DNA from: Rugalucina vietnamica
Taxonomy: Eukaryota > Mollusca > Bivalvia > Lucinida > Lucinidae
Assembly: GCA_964017185.1 (NCBI GenBank)
Contig: OZ024875.1
Location: 63,049,043 to 63,113,042 of the forward strand
Length of the DNA stretch: 64,000 bases
Direction: 5' to 3'
Part shown: positions 1-11,095 of the stretch, one piece after another
Layout of the letters: every line of letters begins with the position of its first letter
Position numbering within the stretch: the stretch's first letter is position 1
Position numbers and translations under genes: made by a program
Notes under the pieces: model-generated
Database searches by the model: none
The model's input: only the letters and a program-made list of their open reading frames with translations
What the model was told of the DNA's origin: nothing

Positions 1-40
1 ACAAGGGCCACAATGGTCTAGAGATCTAGTCAGGTTGTAC

Positions 41-292
41 CATTACGAAAACTTGCCCATGCAATATACAGAGATTTTTTTAGTTGTAAAAAATGAAAAT
101 TTCATGACAAAAATTTTGATATTTTTCTTATTTTTGCTCAAAACATAGATTGTGGGTACACGCTAGAACCGCCTTGGCCTCTATGTTTTGGAGCAAAAAT
201 AAGAAAAAATAGGTATACCCCTGCATACCCCAGTTTTGCTAAATAAAAGTGGGGTTCAAGGGGGTATACATTACATGGACATGTTTTCCTGA
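41..292 (+). repeat. Fold-back element, family FB-A, copy 1
   Basis: The ends read CATTACGAAAAC...CCATG and CATGGACATGTTTTC, which are inverted repeats. The middle pairs an ACATAGATTGTGGGTAC segment with a mirrored CTATGTTTTGGAGC segment. Other copies lie at 48271, 49540 and 50455. In this copy the central GC hairpin has largely been lost: only GAACCGCCTTGG remains. No coding potential is seen, so it is a non-autonomous element. Confidence 0.75.
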
Positions 293-372
293 TACATTGT
301 ATTCATTTCATGGTTACTGACTCAGTCAGACTGTATGGTTCATCAGAAAGAGTTTGAAAATTCTCTTGTTTT

Positions 373-816
373 ATGCACCAGTCATTTGCATCTCCGGCTC
401 CCCCGGGGCCGGGGAATAGCGGGGCTTTTAACTTTTCAAATTTTAAAGCCCGGCTAAAAGCCCGGCACTGCCGGGCAAGAGTTTTGGTAAAACCCCTGCT
501 AAAAGCCCCGGCTCCCCAGGGGCAGACAATAACGTGGAACAACAGCTGGGAGTTGTTCTGATGAAACTGAAACATGGGAGAAGGGCCTCATTTTATGCAT
601 GTAAATGTTTAGGTGCATTTGGAAATTAAATAAGTATCATAAAGATAATAAAATATTAAAATATCATTAAAATCTAATTTGAATTAATGTGAAAGTGTAT
701 TGGCGGGAAATCATAACCCTGGCAAATCCCCGGCACTGCCGGGACACATCAGAGGTTAAAGCCAGGCACTTTAGCCCCGCTATGTCCCCGCTATGTCCCC
801 GCTATGACTGGTGCAT
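373..816. mobile_element. Short TIR element with CCGGGG-rich interior
   Basis: The element is bounded by perfect 13-bp inverted repeats, ATGCACCAGTCAT and ATGACTGGTGCAT. The sequence inside the ends is rich in GCCCGGC and CCCCGGC blocks and in a tandem CCCCGCTATGT unit (about 775-803). The short open frames here are by-products of this composition. A related end fragment occurs at 24989. Confidence 0.7.
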
Positions 817-1058
817 TACCTTCAGAATGATGAGTTTGTTATTTTTTTTCTTTTAAGTAAGTTTTACTTCAGACAAAAATAGTAATAAAAGTCTAGAACT
901 GAAGAAGTAAAGAAACAACATAGCTCAATATTTTTGAATGCTTGTATTGAACTGGAATTTAATGTCAAACTCAGAAACTTAACTTCCACATCTAAGCTAC
1001 AGAATGAGACTGGAAAATGCATGATCATGCAAATAGATCCATTGTCTTCTTGATATAT
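817..1058. other. Unannotated AT-rich spacer
   Basis: I see no exon, RNA gene or repeat end here. Confidence 0.4.
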
Positions 1059-1288
1059 GAGCCGCTACGCGAAAAAACAGGTCTTCGGGGTTTCCGACCA
1101 GGTCACATAAACCGGCCTGTACAGTCACAGAAGCAAGCTAGAAGCTTGAAATTTTGGATTTAAGAAGAGAAATTGTACTATCTGTGTAGCGAAAACAAAG
1201 GCGCTGATCAGCTTCGCAGTTACTGCAAACCTGATCTGCGCCTTTGTTTTCGACTATGCAGATTGCTGGTTTTTCCATGCGGCGGCTC
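1059..1288 (-). mobile_element. Palindromic MITE family M1, copy 1
   Basis: First of about 30 copies in the window. The family consensus begins GAGCCGC, then a TGAGAAAACC block. It carries a roughly 66-bp near-perfect palindrome (GCGAAAACAAAGGCGC ... GCGCCTTTGTTTTCGC around GCTTCGCAGTTACTGCGAAGC), a non-palindromic stretch with GATAGTACAATTCCTCTTC and TGACTGTACAGGCCGG, and a mirrored end GGTTTTCTC...GGCTC. Several copies are flanked by exact 4-bp direct repeats. 'Minus' means the hairpin is at the right-hand end. There is no coding capacity; frames running through it are artefacts. Confidence 0.85.
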
Positions 1289-1384
1289 ATATTGGAATTT
1301 AACGTTACACTCAGAAATTTAACTTTCACATGAGACTGGAAAATACATGATCATGCAAATAGATCCATTGTCTTCTTGATATAT

Positions 1385-1617
1385 GAGCCGCTACATGAGA
1401 AAACAGGTCTTCGGGGTTTCCGACCAGGTCACATAAACAGGTCTGTGCTGTCACAGAAGTAGGCTAGAGACCTGAAATTTTGGCTGTAAGTAGAAGAGGA
1501 ATTGTACTATCTGATTAGTGAAAACAAAGGTGATGATCAGGTTCGCAGTTACTGCGAAGCTGATCGGCGCCTTTGTTTTCGCATAGGCAATAATCCCGTT
1601 TTTTCACAATGCGGCTC
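1385..1617 (-). mobile_element. M1 MITE, copy 2
   Basis: Complete copy about 100 bp from copy 1. The two copies share flanking sequence (AAATACATGATCATGC and CATTGTCTTCTTGATAT), so the pair probably arose by local duplication rather than two insertions. Confidence 0.8.
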
Positions 1618-1837
1618 ATATGATATAGGTTATAGAATTTCACAATGACTTGCAAACTATTTGTAATGATGGAGGGCAAGACAGTGTTTGTAAGATTTTT
1701 TTTTCTTCATACTTTACATGCATCATGCATTATACATCTTACAATGAAGCAGAATATTGTTTAATTAAACCTGTACATCCTGCACATATTGTATTGTGTT
1801 ATGCTGTAAAACTATAAATGCATGGGCCTGGCAATTT

Positions 1838-2033
1838 GAGCCACTATATAAGGAAACCAACAACATGTCTAGGCAAAAACAAAGGTGTCTTTGTTTTTGC
1901 AACACAGATAGTACAATCCCTCTTTTTCATAAATCCGAAATTTCAAGCTTCTGGCCTGCTTAAGTGACTGTACAGGTCGGTTTAAGTCTGACCTGGTTGG
2001 AAACCCAGATGTTAGGTTTTTATGCAAAGGCTC
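1838..2033 (+). mobile_element. M1 MITE, copy 3, diverged
   Basis: The hairpin is shortened to AAAACAAAGGTGTCTTTGTTTTT and the right end has decayed to GCAAAGGCTC. Confidence 0.7.
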
Positions 2034-2406
2034 GTTTAATAGTTGACTGAGACCTAAAAGGACAGTTCAGATGATGAAGATGATGAATGAATGATAATGG
2101 TCACCGTAGGTGATCATTCACATGAATTTCCGAGACTGTAAAACTATTTTCTTGGGCGATTTTATTCATGTCAGATTTTAGCAAGAAAGATAGATTCATA
2201 AAAATAAATCGCCTTGGATATTCTTGTAAACATGTTCTTGACTAGCATTAGGCAAGTTCTGGAATCCATTAAAATAAATGGCAACCAAAATTTATTTAAA
2301 GACAAAATTGCTAAATTTAATAGCCTTGAAAATAAAGTAGGTTACAGTATTCCATGGTCAAATGCAACTGGTCATCAGCATGTAGTTGAGTGCTAACTTA
2401 AGAGAC

Positions 2407-2593
2407 AATAAAACCGGATTTTTGTCTATGCAAAAACAAAGACGCAGATCAGTGCCTTTGTTTTCACTACACAGATAGTATAATCCCTCTTCATAAATCC
2501 GAAATTTCAAGTCTCTAGCCTGTGACTATGCAGGCCAGTTTGTTTCAGACCTGGTCGGAAACCTCGAAGACCGTTTTTCTCGCATCGAGGCTC
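2407..2593 (+). mobile_element. M1 MITE, copy 4, 5'-truncated
   Basis: The left GAGCC end is missing, so the element begins near AAAACCGGATTTTTG. The right end is GAGGCTC. Confidence 0.7.
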
Positions 2594-2673
2594 TAATAAT
2601 GGCTTTTAAAGATGCCCATTATAAATTGGAAAAGCTAAAAATCAGCTCATTAGTGGCACATCAATTAATATTT

Positions 2674-2907
2674 GAGCCGCCTCATGAGAAAACCAACAAT
2701 CTGCATAGGCGAAAACAAAGGCGCAGATCAGCTTCGCGGTAACCGTGAAGCTGATCAGCGCCTTTGTTTTCGCTACTCGGATAGTACAATTCCTCTTCTA
2801 CTTAAATCCGAAATTTCAAGCTTCTAGCCTGCTTCTTTGACTGTACAACCTGATTTGTGTTGGACCTGTTCAGAAACCACATTGTTTGTTTTGTCATGAG
2901 ACGGCTC
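2674..2907 (+). mobile_element. M1 MITE, copy 5
   Basis: Complete copy of the AAAACCAACAAT sub-family. It ends only 33 bp before the acceptor of the exon at 2940. Confidence 0.8.
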
Positions 2908-2939
2908 AAATGTTGGTCTATTTATAGCTTGAAGAACAG

Positions 2940-3131
2940 GAGAATATAAACGACAACTCGACGTCCAAAGATGATCCCGGTGAACTACCTCCTCCCGATT
3001 CCCCGACAGACAGGGTAAATGGTGAAGAACTGTTAGAATCTGAAGACACAATGCCCCCAGCACTACACAGGAATAAGACGAGCATCTCTCCAAGTCTGCA
3101 AAGGATACTTGACGGTGATTGGATTGATTAA
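2940..3131 (+). CDS. Terminal exon of an unidentified upstream gene
   Basis: After an acceptor (CTTGAAGAACAG) a frame of 63 codons runs to TAA. It has no internal ATG near its start, so it must be an internal-to-terminal exon. It begins ENINDNSTSKDDPGELPPPD, is acidic and proline-rich, and ends with a more ordered QRILDGDWID. Codon use and composition look coding, unlike the repeats on both sides. I do not recognise the family. Upstream exons would lie left of the window or among the repeats at 1-2.9 kb. The long antisense frame across it looks like a shadow. Confidence 0.6.
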   Translation, partial: ENINDNSTSKDDPGELPPPDSPTDRVNGEELLESEDTMPPALHRNKTSISPSLQRILDGDWID

Positions 3132-3415
3132 AATTTTCATAGGGAGCATGGTGGTGAAGTGGCATTGTGTATGACTTTAGAATGAGAGGTTGAGCATGAC
3201 AGTTTACTCCCCTTAGTGGAGTACCGATATAAGGATGGAAAGCTTCAACTTGTACCAACAAAGGTTTTGTTCACAAGGCTTAAACCAAATTTAGATGATT
3301 CTTTCAAATTGCCGGATGAGTTTATTTCTCAGCAATGGCAGAAACATGTAAATTTTAATATTGAAGTTCAATACAGGCTTAGTTTCACTAACCTTTTTGG
3401 TCAAAATCTCTATAT

Positions 3416-3633
3416 GAGCTGTCTCGTGAGAAAACCAACAATGTGGTTTCCGAACAGATCCGACACAAATCAGGCTGTACAGCAACAGAAGCAGGCTAGA
3501 AGCATGAAATTTCGTATCTAGGAAGAAGAGGAATTGTACTATCCATGTAGCGAAAACAAAGGCGCTGATCAGTTTCGCAGTTACTGCGAAGCTGATCTGC
3601 GCCTTTGTTTTCGCCTATGCCATGTTGCGGCTC
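3416..3633 (-). mobile_element. M1 MITE, copy 6
   Basis: Complete copy of the AAAACCAACAAT sub-family, adjoining the start of the large element at 3636. Confidence 0.8.
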
Positions 3634-3687
3634 ATTAGCTCACCTGAGCGGAAGGCTCACAAGGTGAGCTTATAGTATACCAATCAG

Positions 3688-3735
3688 TCCGGCGTCCGTC
3701 CATCCGGCGTCCGTCCGTCCGTCCGTCCATCATCC
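3688..3735. repeat. GTCC-rich microsatellite
   Basis: GTCCGTCC-type short tandem repeat near the left end of R1 copy A. The same position in copy C (28727) is also expanded. Confidence 0.8.
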
Positions 3736-5404
3736 ACAATTTCAAAGATCTTCTTCTCTGAAACCGCTTGGCCGATGAAAGCAAAATTTGGTGTGGAGCA
3801 TCCATGGGTAGAGGGAACGAAAGTTTGTTCGCAGGATCTTGATCACATGACCAAGATGGCTGCCATTCGCATTTATGGTAAAAACCACTCAAAAATCTTC
3901 TCCAGAACCGGTTGGCTGATTTTCAGGAAACTTGGTATGTAGCATTTGGGACAATGGCTCATCATAGTTTGCGCAAATGATGACCCTGCGATGACCTTGA
4001 CCTAATTTACGGCAAGGTCAATTTTGGAAACATAGGCTTTTACATGGGAAATAGTGAAAACTATGGATTTTTTGAAAACTATTGCAGCCTGAGACCTGAA
4101 AAGTGACAGATGCAAACAACTAATGGAATAGATGAAGGTATGTGATTAATTTAGGTCAAGGTCATCTCTTGACCTTGGCCTGTCTGTCGTCCATACACAC
4201 TTTTCAAAGATCTTCTTCTCTGAAACCACTTGGCCAATCAAAGTGAAATTTTATGTGGAGCATCCATGGGTAGGGGTAAATAAAGTTTGATCGCGAAATC
4301 CAGGTCGCATGACCAAGATGGCCGCCACGCCCATATATGGTAAAAACCACTCAAAAATCTTTTTTTCCTGAACCGGCAGGCCGATTTTCATGAAACTTGG
4401 TTTGTAGCATTTGGGACTACAGCCCATCATAGTTTGATAAAATGATGACCCTAGGATGACCTTGAACTGTTTTACGGCAAGGTCAATTTTGGAAACATAG
4501 GCTTTTACATGGGAAAAAGTGTAATTTTAGGATTTTTTGAAAACTATTGCAGCCTGAGACCAGAAAAGTTGTAGATGCAAAACAACTAATGAAAGTATAT
4601 GATTTATTTAGGTCAAGGTCATCTCTTGACCTTGGCCTGTCTGTCGTCCATACACACTTTTCAAAGATCTTCTTCTCTGAAACCGCTTGGCTAATCAAAG
4701 TTGAATTTTATGTGCAGCATCCATGGGTAGGGGGAACAAAAGTTTGATCACGAAATCCAGGTCACATTACCAAGATGGACGCCACGCCCATATCGAGGGG
4801 TTGGGGAAAAACTATCGTAACTCATTTTTTTATGAAATTCTGATCTCTTTACTTTTTAATGGCATTTTAGCATTTACATATTCTGACAAATTTTCATATT
4901 AATCTAACAACTGTTTTTGGAGATATTTGAAAATGTGTGATTTATCATATCTCCAGAGAAAGAGTTCTAGAGTGGAAAACTATCGTAACTTGAGAAAACT
5001 ATCGTAACTTGAGTTACGATAGTTTTCCACCAACAGTCTTGCCAAGAGAAAGTGATTATGTCTAAGTGCAAAACTATTGTAACTTGAGTTACGATAGTTT
5101 TGCGCCAACTGAAAAGCACATGCTTGAAGTAAAAAAGTTGAAAAAAAGGGCTTTTCCCACTTAATATTTTAGTATATGCATAATGATTTGTAAGAAGATT
5201 CAAAATACTTTTCATTTTATTCCAAGTTTTCCTACGCAGGATTATTTCATGTCTATTCACAGTATGAAATAATGGTTTCTCCCTTTTGCGTCCTTCACCT
5301 TAGATTTGTGACATCACAGGAGTTTTGTAAGGAGGGATATTCTAGTATTTTATAACACAGGGTTCCTTCAGCAGTAGAGCACATCCGTTAAAACGACATA
5401 TAAT

Positions 5405-5700
5405 ATTTCCTTTTTCATATAGTATCTAAAAGTAGATATCATATCTAAATCTAGATATAAACACAAAATAATTGAATTTACATATAGTATCTCCTAGATA
5501 TATAACTCTACATCCGGTTTATCTATACTTTGTTTTACATATCTAAATTATCATATATTGTCAAAATATCTCCTTTTTAATATAGTATCTAAAACTAGAT
5601 ATAATATATAAATCTAGATATAAACACAAAATATTTGAATTTAAATATAATATCTACTTCGAGATATACAGTTCTTCATCCGGTTCAAATATATATTTCG
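5405..5700. repeat. AT-rich duplicated block
   Basis: Two copies offset by about 172 bp contain TATCTAAAA(C/G)TAGATAT and AAATCTAGATATAAACAC, followed by CATCCGGTT. It lies inside the 4.49-kb element. Confidence 0.6.
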
Positions 5701-7534
5701 TTTGACATATTATGTCCCAACTGAAATATATTTTCAAAATATTTCGCCCCTTAGCAACATGTATACGTAATTTGTAGTCAGGATGTTCCCGTCGGTGTTC
5801 CTTGATAACTCTCCACACCACGCGGAAGAAGAGCTAGGTGACGAAGTGAAACGGATTGCGGCTTATCTAGCTGATCTACGTAATTTGTTGATCTAGATAT
5901 TCCATCGATTGGAATATGCCAGCAACTTAGTCTGCAACTAACATGGCCTAGTTCAACCTGGCGACGGACAATTTAGTCACAAACATCTTAAATATCATCT
6001 TGGTGGTGTTTAAACGATTCCGTGTGTTCATGTTTTATCTGACAGTCAGGTCTGAAGACTAGGTCCCTTGGACTTAACAAAAGGTCACAAAGTCTGTAGC
6101 CTAACAAATAAGTCTTTGTCAGTAGTTTGTCATGGAAGATTGTCGTGGGACCTCGGCTTAAAGTCTCACCCGGAAGAGTGGAGAAGCATGGGATCGAACT
6201 AATGACTCCTTTTTTTACAGTGCATTTAGCTTATCCGCTGTGCCTTAGAGGACTGTATTACCCTGCCACGCGAATACGATCATCGTGTTGCTTATTTTTG
6301 AAAACTCCAGTGTGCTAGAACTCGCCAAGATACATGAACCATCTCATCGTATGAAGCTTTGCCATCGGTAAACAAGTCCATTATCAATGCTGGTTCATGA
6401 CCTACTTGTTTTCCAGCAATCATTCTTACATATTTTCCTTCTCTCGTTTCAATAAGTCAGAGATGATCCGGGATATCAAAAAGTTGTGGCATCCAGACGC
6501 AGGAAGCATAAATTCAAATCGGTTCACAGGTAGCAGCACCATTCCAATAACGTGTTGATGCTCTCGACATGGATGATAGCCTTGTTGAACTTCATTTTTT
6601 AATTTCACGTGTGTTAAAAAAGGTACCAAAGAGGCACATTTTGGAAGTGTGACATTTGCGTATGTTAAATTTCGATGGTGGGGGTGGTTGCGGTGAAATT
6701 AATACTAAAATTTCAAATGTCTTCTATTTATGACAGTACAAATTTATATAACGTTTGTGAAGAACTGGTATGATTTTTTCAGATGTGTAGAATTGACACA
6801 AATCGGTACTAAATCTTCTAACACACGAAAACACGTTCTTGAACCACAATTTTTACATTTTGCAAAGAACTTATGTGAATTATTGGTACCAAATCCTCCC
6901 AGCCGGTAAGGAATTGGTATGTAACGAATTTCATTCCATTTCACACGCGATAGGTGCATGTAATCAAATTTCATGAACTATTCGTATGTATTCTTCACAC
7001 TCACGAAATCCACCAATCTGAAGTGGTTTTGCCTTTGATCTGCGATTCAACAACGCTTTGAAAACGTACATAAAAGGTGCAAAACATAAAACGAGTATGA
7101 CTACAACAGAAGTACCACCTCAAAGCGGTCAGTAATATAAATTTACTGGGTGGTATAAACAGTTTTATTTATTTTCCATTATCTTTGTTGAACTAGAGCC
7201 ACAAGATAAGCTTTTCTTCTCGGTCTGATACAAAATGCATGATTTTGCAAGCACCTGGCGGTCTCGGGAGATTCAACAATATAATTTATAAATCCGTGGT
7301 TTCCTGCAGATAGTACATATTGCGTATAACCCAAACGCACCTCGAGCGTATGAAAAATCTTCAGCATATGCTGAAGATTTTGGACGTATAAAAATAATTT
7401 GTTTCTTAACTCGTTTAAGCAGTCACACATTACCGCGTGACTGAAGCGTTTGCCAGACGTATGAAAAATATCTCAAAACGCTGAAAAAATGTACGTTTTT
7501 GTGTTACGTCCCAGACACACTAAGCAGGAAGACC

Positions 7535-7769
7535 CCGCCCATTGGGGCCTAAAGAAATGGATGAGGTGCTTGTGCCTCCAGGCAAAGCTTGTTCGCTGCT
7601 GACTGACTATCTGATAACTGGTTAACCGCTCAGGTCTGAGCTTGCCCAGGAAAAGTGGTTTCAAGTCAAACCGTCCACACATAAAAGCCTTTGTGTCGTA
7701 AACGTCCCGACATGACCTTAGCTGTTGACTGGGACGTAAAGCATCAATTCAAACAAACAAACAAACACT
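7535..7769 (+). mobile_element. SINE-like element S2, copy 1
   Basis: Contains CGCCCATTGGGGCC, GCTTGTGCCTCCAGGCAAAGC and GGTCTGAGC, and ends in TTGACTGGGACGTAAAGC plus an AAAC-rich tail. Copies also lie at 8330, 13333 and (reversed, partial) 15035. The AAAC tail suggests retrotransposition. No autonomous partner is in the window. Confidence 0.6.
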
Positions 7770-8329
7770 GAGCAGGCGCTATAGGCGCGCAGCAAACGTT
7801 AAACGAGCGTCTCATACACGCTTGGGGCACGTTACTGAAGCAATATTTTCGTAAATTTTAAATCAAAACGCGCACGAAACAAACTCTGGTGTGTCTAATT
7901 TATGCGCCAAACGCGTTCAAAGCGTATTCAACGTGCCTGTAACGCGCGTGGAACTTATTCGAAACGTATTTAACTGGCTAACCTGTTGTAGATGGTACTA
8001 ACCGAGTGACGGTGGTTTCCAGCTTAGACACGACCGATTCACGCCGAGATTCGAGAAAATTTTTAAGCATGCTTAAAAAGTCTTTTGAGCCCATACACGC
8101 GTGGAGCTCGCACCAACCTACAGCGACGTATATCAACATACACTGAGGCATACACTAAGCGTTCAAAGCGTGCATGTAACACATTTCTAATGTGTCTCCT
8201 ATGTGCTCCTGACGTATTTTGAAGTTTACATTTTTGTCAACACACCCGGCACGAGTTTGCCTTATATGCTAAATTGATGTGTGTCATCTATTTTCCTCGT
8301 TTCCTGTGTGTTGAAAACTCGTTTACTGT

Positions 8330-8637
8330 CCTTCCATTGGGACCTAAAAGAAATAGATAAGCTGCTTGTGCCTCCAAGTAAAGCTTCTTCGCTACTGGCT
8401 GACCATCTGATTACTGGTTAACCTCTCAGGTCTGAGCCTGCCCAGGAAAAGTGGTTCATGTCAGTCTATCCACACATACAAGCCTTGTTGGTATAGTCGG
8501 GTGGTTATATTCGTGCTTTTTGGATGTCATGACGTCCTAATGTTTGGTAAAAGTCCCATAAAAATCGAGGCAGTGTCGCGACATGACCGTTAGCTTTTGA
8601 CTGGGACTTTAAACATCAATTTAAACAAACAAACATA
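8330..8637 (+). mobile_element. S2, copy 2
   Basis: Fuller than copy 1; it includes the GGATGTCATGACGTCCTAATG segment. It ends in an AAACAAACAAACAT tail. Confidence 0.6.
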
Positions 8638-8650
8638 AAATAAATAAGGA

Positions 8651-8770
8651 GCGTGGTGACGTACGTCGTAGTGGTAAAGCATAGGAATCTGAATCGAGAG
8701 GTCATGGGATCGATCACCTTGGCACTGGCAGCCCTGTGTTGTCCTTGAGCAAGGCACTTGCTAGTGTGAA
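8651..8770 (+). mobile_element. tRNA-derived SINE head
   Basis: CGTCGTAGTGGTAAAGCATA resembles a pol III A box, and GGTCATGGGATCGATCAC sits at the B-box position. It is followed by the TCCTTGAGCAAGGCACTT module shared with other SINEs here. Confidence 0.5.
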
Positions 8771-9982
8771 GCTGATCTGTGCATTTGTTTCTGCTTATGT
8801 AAAACATAGGTTTTCTCATGGCATGGCTTATTTGTCTATTATTGTTGTCAGTTCTTGGATTACCATTACATTTTTGAGATACAATAGTTCTACACCAAAG
8901 CTCATTTATATGCTCAAATATTTTTCTTGGTGCTAAACTATTGTATGTTGAGTTACAACAGTTTTGCACCAAAATAAAACAATGAAATATTTTTTTTTCT
9001 TGGTGCTAAACTATTGTATATTGAGTTACGATAGTTTTGCGCCAAAATATAAAAATGAAATTTTTTTTTTCAGAGTCAAAACTATCGTATGTCAAAAAAA
9101 CATTTATTTCTTAAATGTTATTAAACTGTTCATTACTTTAAATATGTGTCATTTATTGTTTCCCATTTAGCCTGCATATATCCCAAACTCACTTTTCCCT
9201 GAGATCATACGGAAAAAATAAATAAGTTTTTGAGTCGTGCTGAAAGTTGACAAAATTGAGTTACGATAGTTTTTCCCCAACCCCTCGATATATGGTAAAA
9301 ACTGCTCAAAATCTTCTTCTCCAGAACCAGCGGGCCAATTTCCTCGAAACTTGGTAAGTAGCATCATGGACTCCAGCCCATCAAAGTTTGCACAAATGAA
9401 GACCCTGGGATGACCTTGACCTATTTTATGGCAAGGTCAATTTTGGAAACATAGGCTTTTACATTGGAAAAAGTGAAAACAATGGATAACTATTGCAGCC
9501 TGAGACCTGAAAAGTGGTGGATGCAAACAACTAATAGAGTAGATGAAGGTATGTGATTAATTTAGGTCAAGGTCAATTTTGGAAACATAGGCAAACATGG
9601 AAACATGGGGAAAAGTGACAACTAGGTCTCAGGTAAGCATTTACAGGACCAATGATCCTATGGTAACAAATGCAGCCATAGACCTGAAACATTACCAGGA
9701 TGGCAGTCATACCCATTTAGGGTAAAAAAAAAAAAAAAAAAAAAAAATCACTTTGTCCAGTGACTGTACTTGTTGACTCTCAGGTGAGCGATCGTTTCCC
9801 TTGGGCTACTTGTTTCTAATGCTTTTCGGTTTGTGTGTGTGTCTGCTATCAGCTGACCATTTTCAATTATGAGACCTCCAATTACTCTAGACTGAAGTAT
9901 TTTCATAGCGACGTTCCTGCATCGCTCTTATGGCAGAACGTGGTAAAAATATTCTGTTCTATTCTGCTCTTCGATACATAGA

Positions 9983-10162
9983 GATTATAATATGACAATT
10001 TTCATATCGTACCTCGTATCAACCTGAGAATCCCGTATCAGCCCGAGACTCTCGTATCAGCCCGAGGGCCTTTGGCCCTCGGGCTGATGCGAGAGTCGAG
10101 GGCTGATACGGGATTCGAGGGTTGATACGTGGGTACGATATGAAAATTGTCATATCGTAATC
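9983..10162. repeat. 180-bp near-perfect palindrome
   Basis: Arms of about 88 bp meet at GGGCCTTTGGCCC (about 10073). Each arm has an outer ATATGACAATTTTCATATCG block and an inner array of about three 19-bp units of the form CGTATCAGCCCGAG plus a short linker. The structure could extrude a long cruciform or make a long RNA hairpin. Confidence 0.85.
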
Positions 10163-10208
10163 TTTTTATCATATATTTTAATTCATGACCATTGTTTCCC
10201 TTTCTTTG

Positions 10209-10250
10209 TATTTATTTTATTTTATTTTATTTTATTTCATTTATTTATTT
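10209..10250. repeat. TTTTA microsatellite
   Basis: Tandem TTTTA units with a few interruptions. Confidence 0.9.
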
Positions 10251-10452
10251 TGACATACCGCCAAAGCGTGCAGTAGAGCGCATATTATTTCCACATTAGC
10301 ACAAATCGAAAATTCGTCTTGACATGACGAAATAATGTTGCCTGTGACATAAAACCACAATCCTGGATTCCAAATAAATCTAAAATGCCTGCGGTACGCT
10401 ACCTAATGAACTCAATACAATAGGAGCCGAGTGCTCGGAATATAATTTTATT

Positions 10453-10565
10453 AGCCAATCATTTGGTGATACGGCTTTTTCTCCCTAGGGATGATATGGG
10501 TCACGTGGGTATGTGAGCCAATCATTTGGTGATATGGCTTTTTCTCCCAAGGGAGTGATATGGGT
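10453..10565. repeat. 63-bp tandem duplication with CCAAT motifs
   Basis: AGCCAATCATTTGGTGATA occurs twice, 63 bp apart. Each copy holds CCAAT and an inverted CCAAT-like ATTTGG. It lies about 400 bp before the first TTLL3 exon. A promoter role is possible but unproven. Confidence 0.5.
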
Positions 10566-10981
10566 TTTATCAATTTTTGAACGGATACGGCTTTCGAGAT
10601 ACTGTGCCGCGATACGTGAACGTAACTCTTGTCTGTATCGCATATGCAAAAAGAACATATTTTGTAGTAAATATATGATAAATTGACAAATCTTTTGTCA
10701 ACCGGAACCAGAATTACTATTTTTGACGTCATTGTGACGTTTAAAAACGCGCTACATTATACTAATTGGTCAACTAACTTTCCGTAATGGATATTGTCAC
10801 AATTGAGCGAGATAACATAAAAAATAAATATAAAAATAACACATGACTAATGAAAACGTAAAATAAAAATGTGAATGATAATGATTGAATTGTGGAGTAT
10901 CATTTAGTGGGATTACTCGACTATTGGAAGAGCGTCGCGACAAAGGTAGGGCCTTATTTCATATTATCTTTCCCCTTACAG
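10566..10981 (+). promoter_or_regulatory. Region upstream of the first TTLL3 exon
   Basis: AT-rich DNA containing TAATTGG (inverted CCAAT) at about 10760, and a strong acceptor (TATCTTTCCCCTTACAG) at 10965-10981. The acceptor implies at least one more, probably non-coding, exon upstream that I cannot place. Confidence 0.35.
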
Positions 10982-11095
10982 GGCCCTATTCCAATGGTAA
11001 CCCAGACATGGTTCTAAAGAGACAGAAGACCCGACTTCGGTCGTCACACAGGAAATCAGCCGGAGATAGTGGAAGTGATTTTGATGACATCAGAG
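10982..11095 (+). CDS. TTLL3: TTLL3 exon 1 (first ATG at 11008)
   Basis: The exon follows a strong acceptor. The first in-frame ATG (11008) has G at -3 and G at +4 and gives [19 protein letters not shown], a basic N-terminus. The donor is GAG|GTAAG and the exon ends in phase 1. An earlier first exon that joins in frame and adds residues is possible, because the frame is open from the acceptor to this ATG. Confidence 0.7.

Larger units (their letters stand above)
4794..9287. mobile_element. 4.49-kb TIR element nested in R1
   Basis: Terminal inverted repeats of 31 bp are identical at both ends and start CGAGGGGTTGGGG. Flanks are a 4-bp direct repeat ATAT (4790-4793 and 9288-9291). Removing the insert restores the R1 sequence GCCCATATATGGT. 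Both ends carry several further AACTATCGTAAC motifs in head-to-head pairs (about 4978-5105 and 8935-9090), giving subterminal hairpins. The interior is AT-rich on the left and CpG-rich around 7740-8270. I find no transposase frame, so it is non-autonomous. Confidence 0.85.
3636..9811 (+). mobile_element. Interspersed element R1, copy A, split by a nested insertion
   Basis: R1 begins TAGCTCACCTGAG and ends with CTCAGGTGAGCG. CTCACCTGAG and CTCAGGTGAG are exact reverse complements, so these are terminal inverted repeats. The interior is made of roughly 440-bp sub-units, each with TTTCAAAGATCTTCTTCTCTG, a GGTCACATGACCAAGATGGC block and ATGACCTTGACC...GGCAAGGTCA. This copy is interrupted at 4794-9287 by a separate element. 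It ends after an A-rich run at 9724-9747. No transposase or reverse transcriptase is visible. Class unknown. Confidence 0.75.

Noticed and set aside
3216..3521. 101-codon + frame beginning MEYRYKDGKLQ
   Set aside because: It runs into an M1 MITE for its last third, lies just after a gene's stop, and matches no family I know. It could be 3' UTR.
10946..10981. A 36-nt intron between a GTAGGG donor and the exon 1 acceptor
   Set aside because: Far shorter than a normal animal intron; the acceptor more likely serves an intron starting well upstream.
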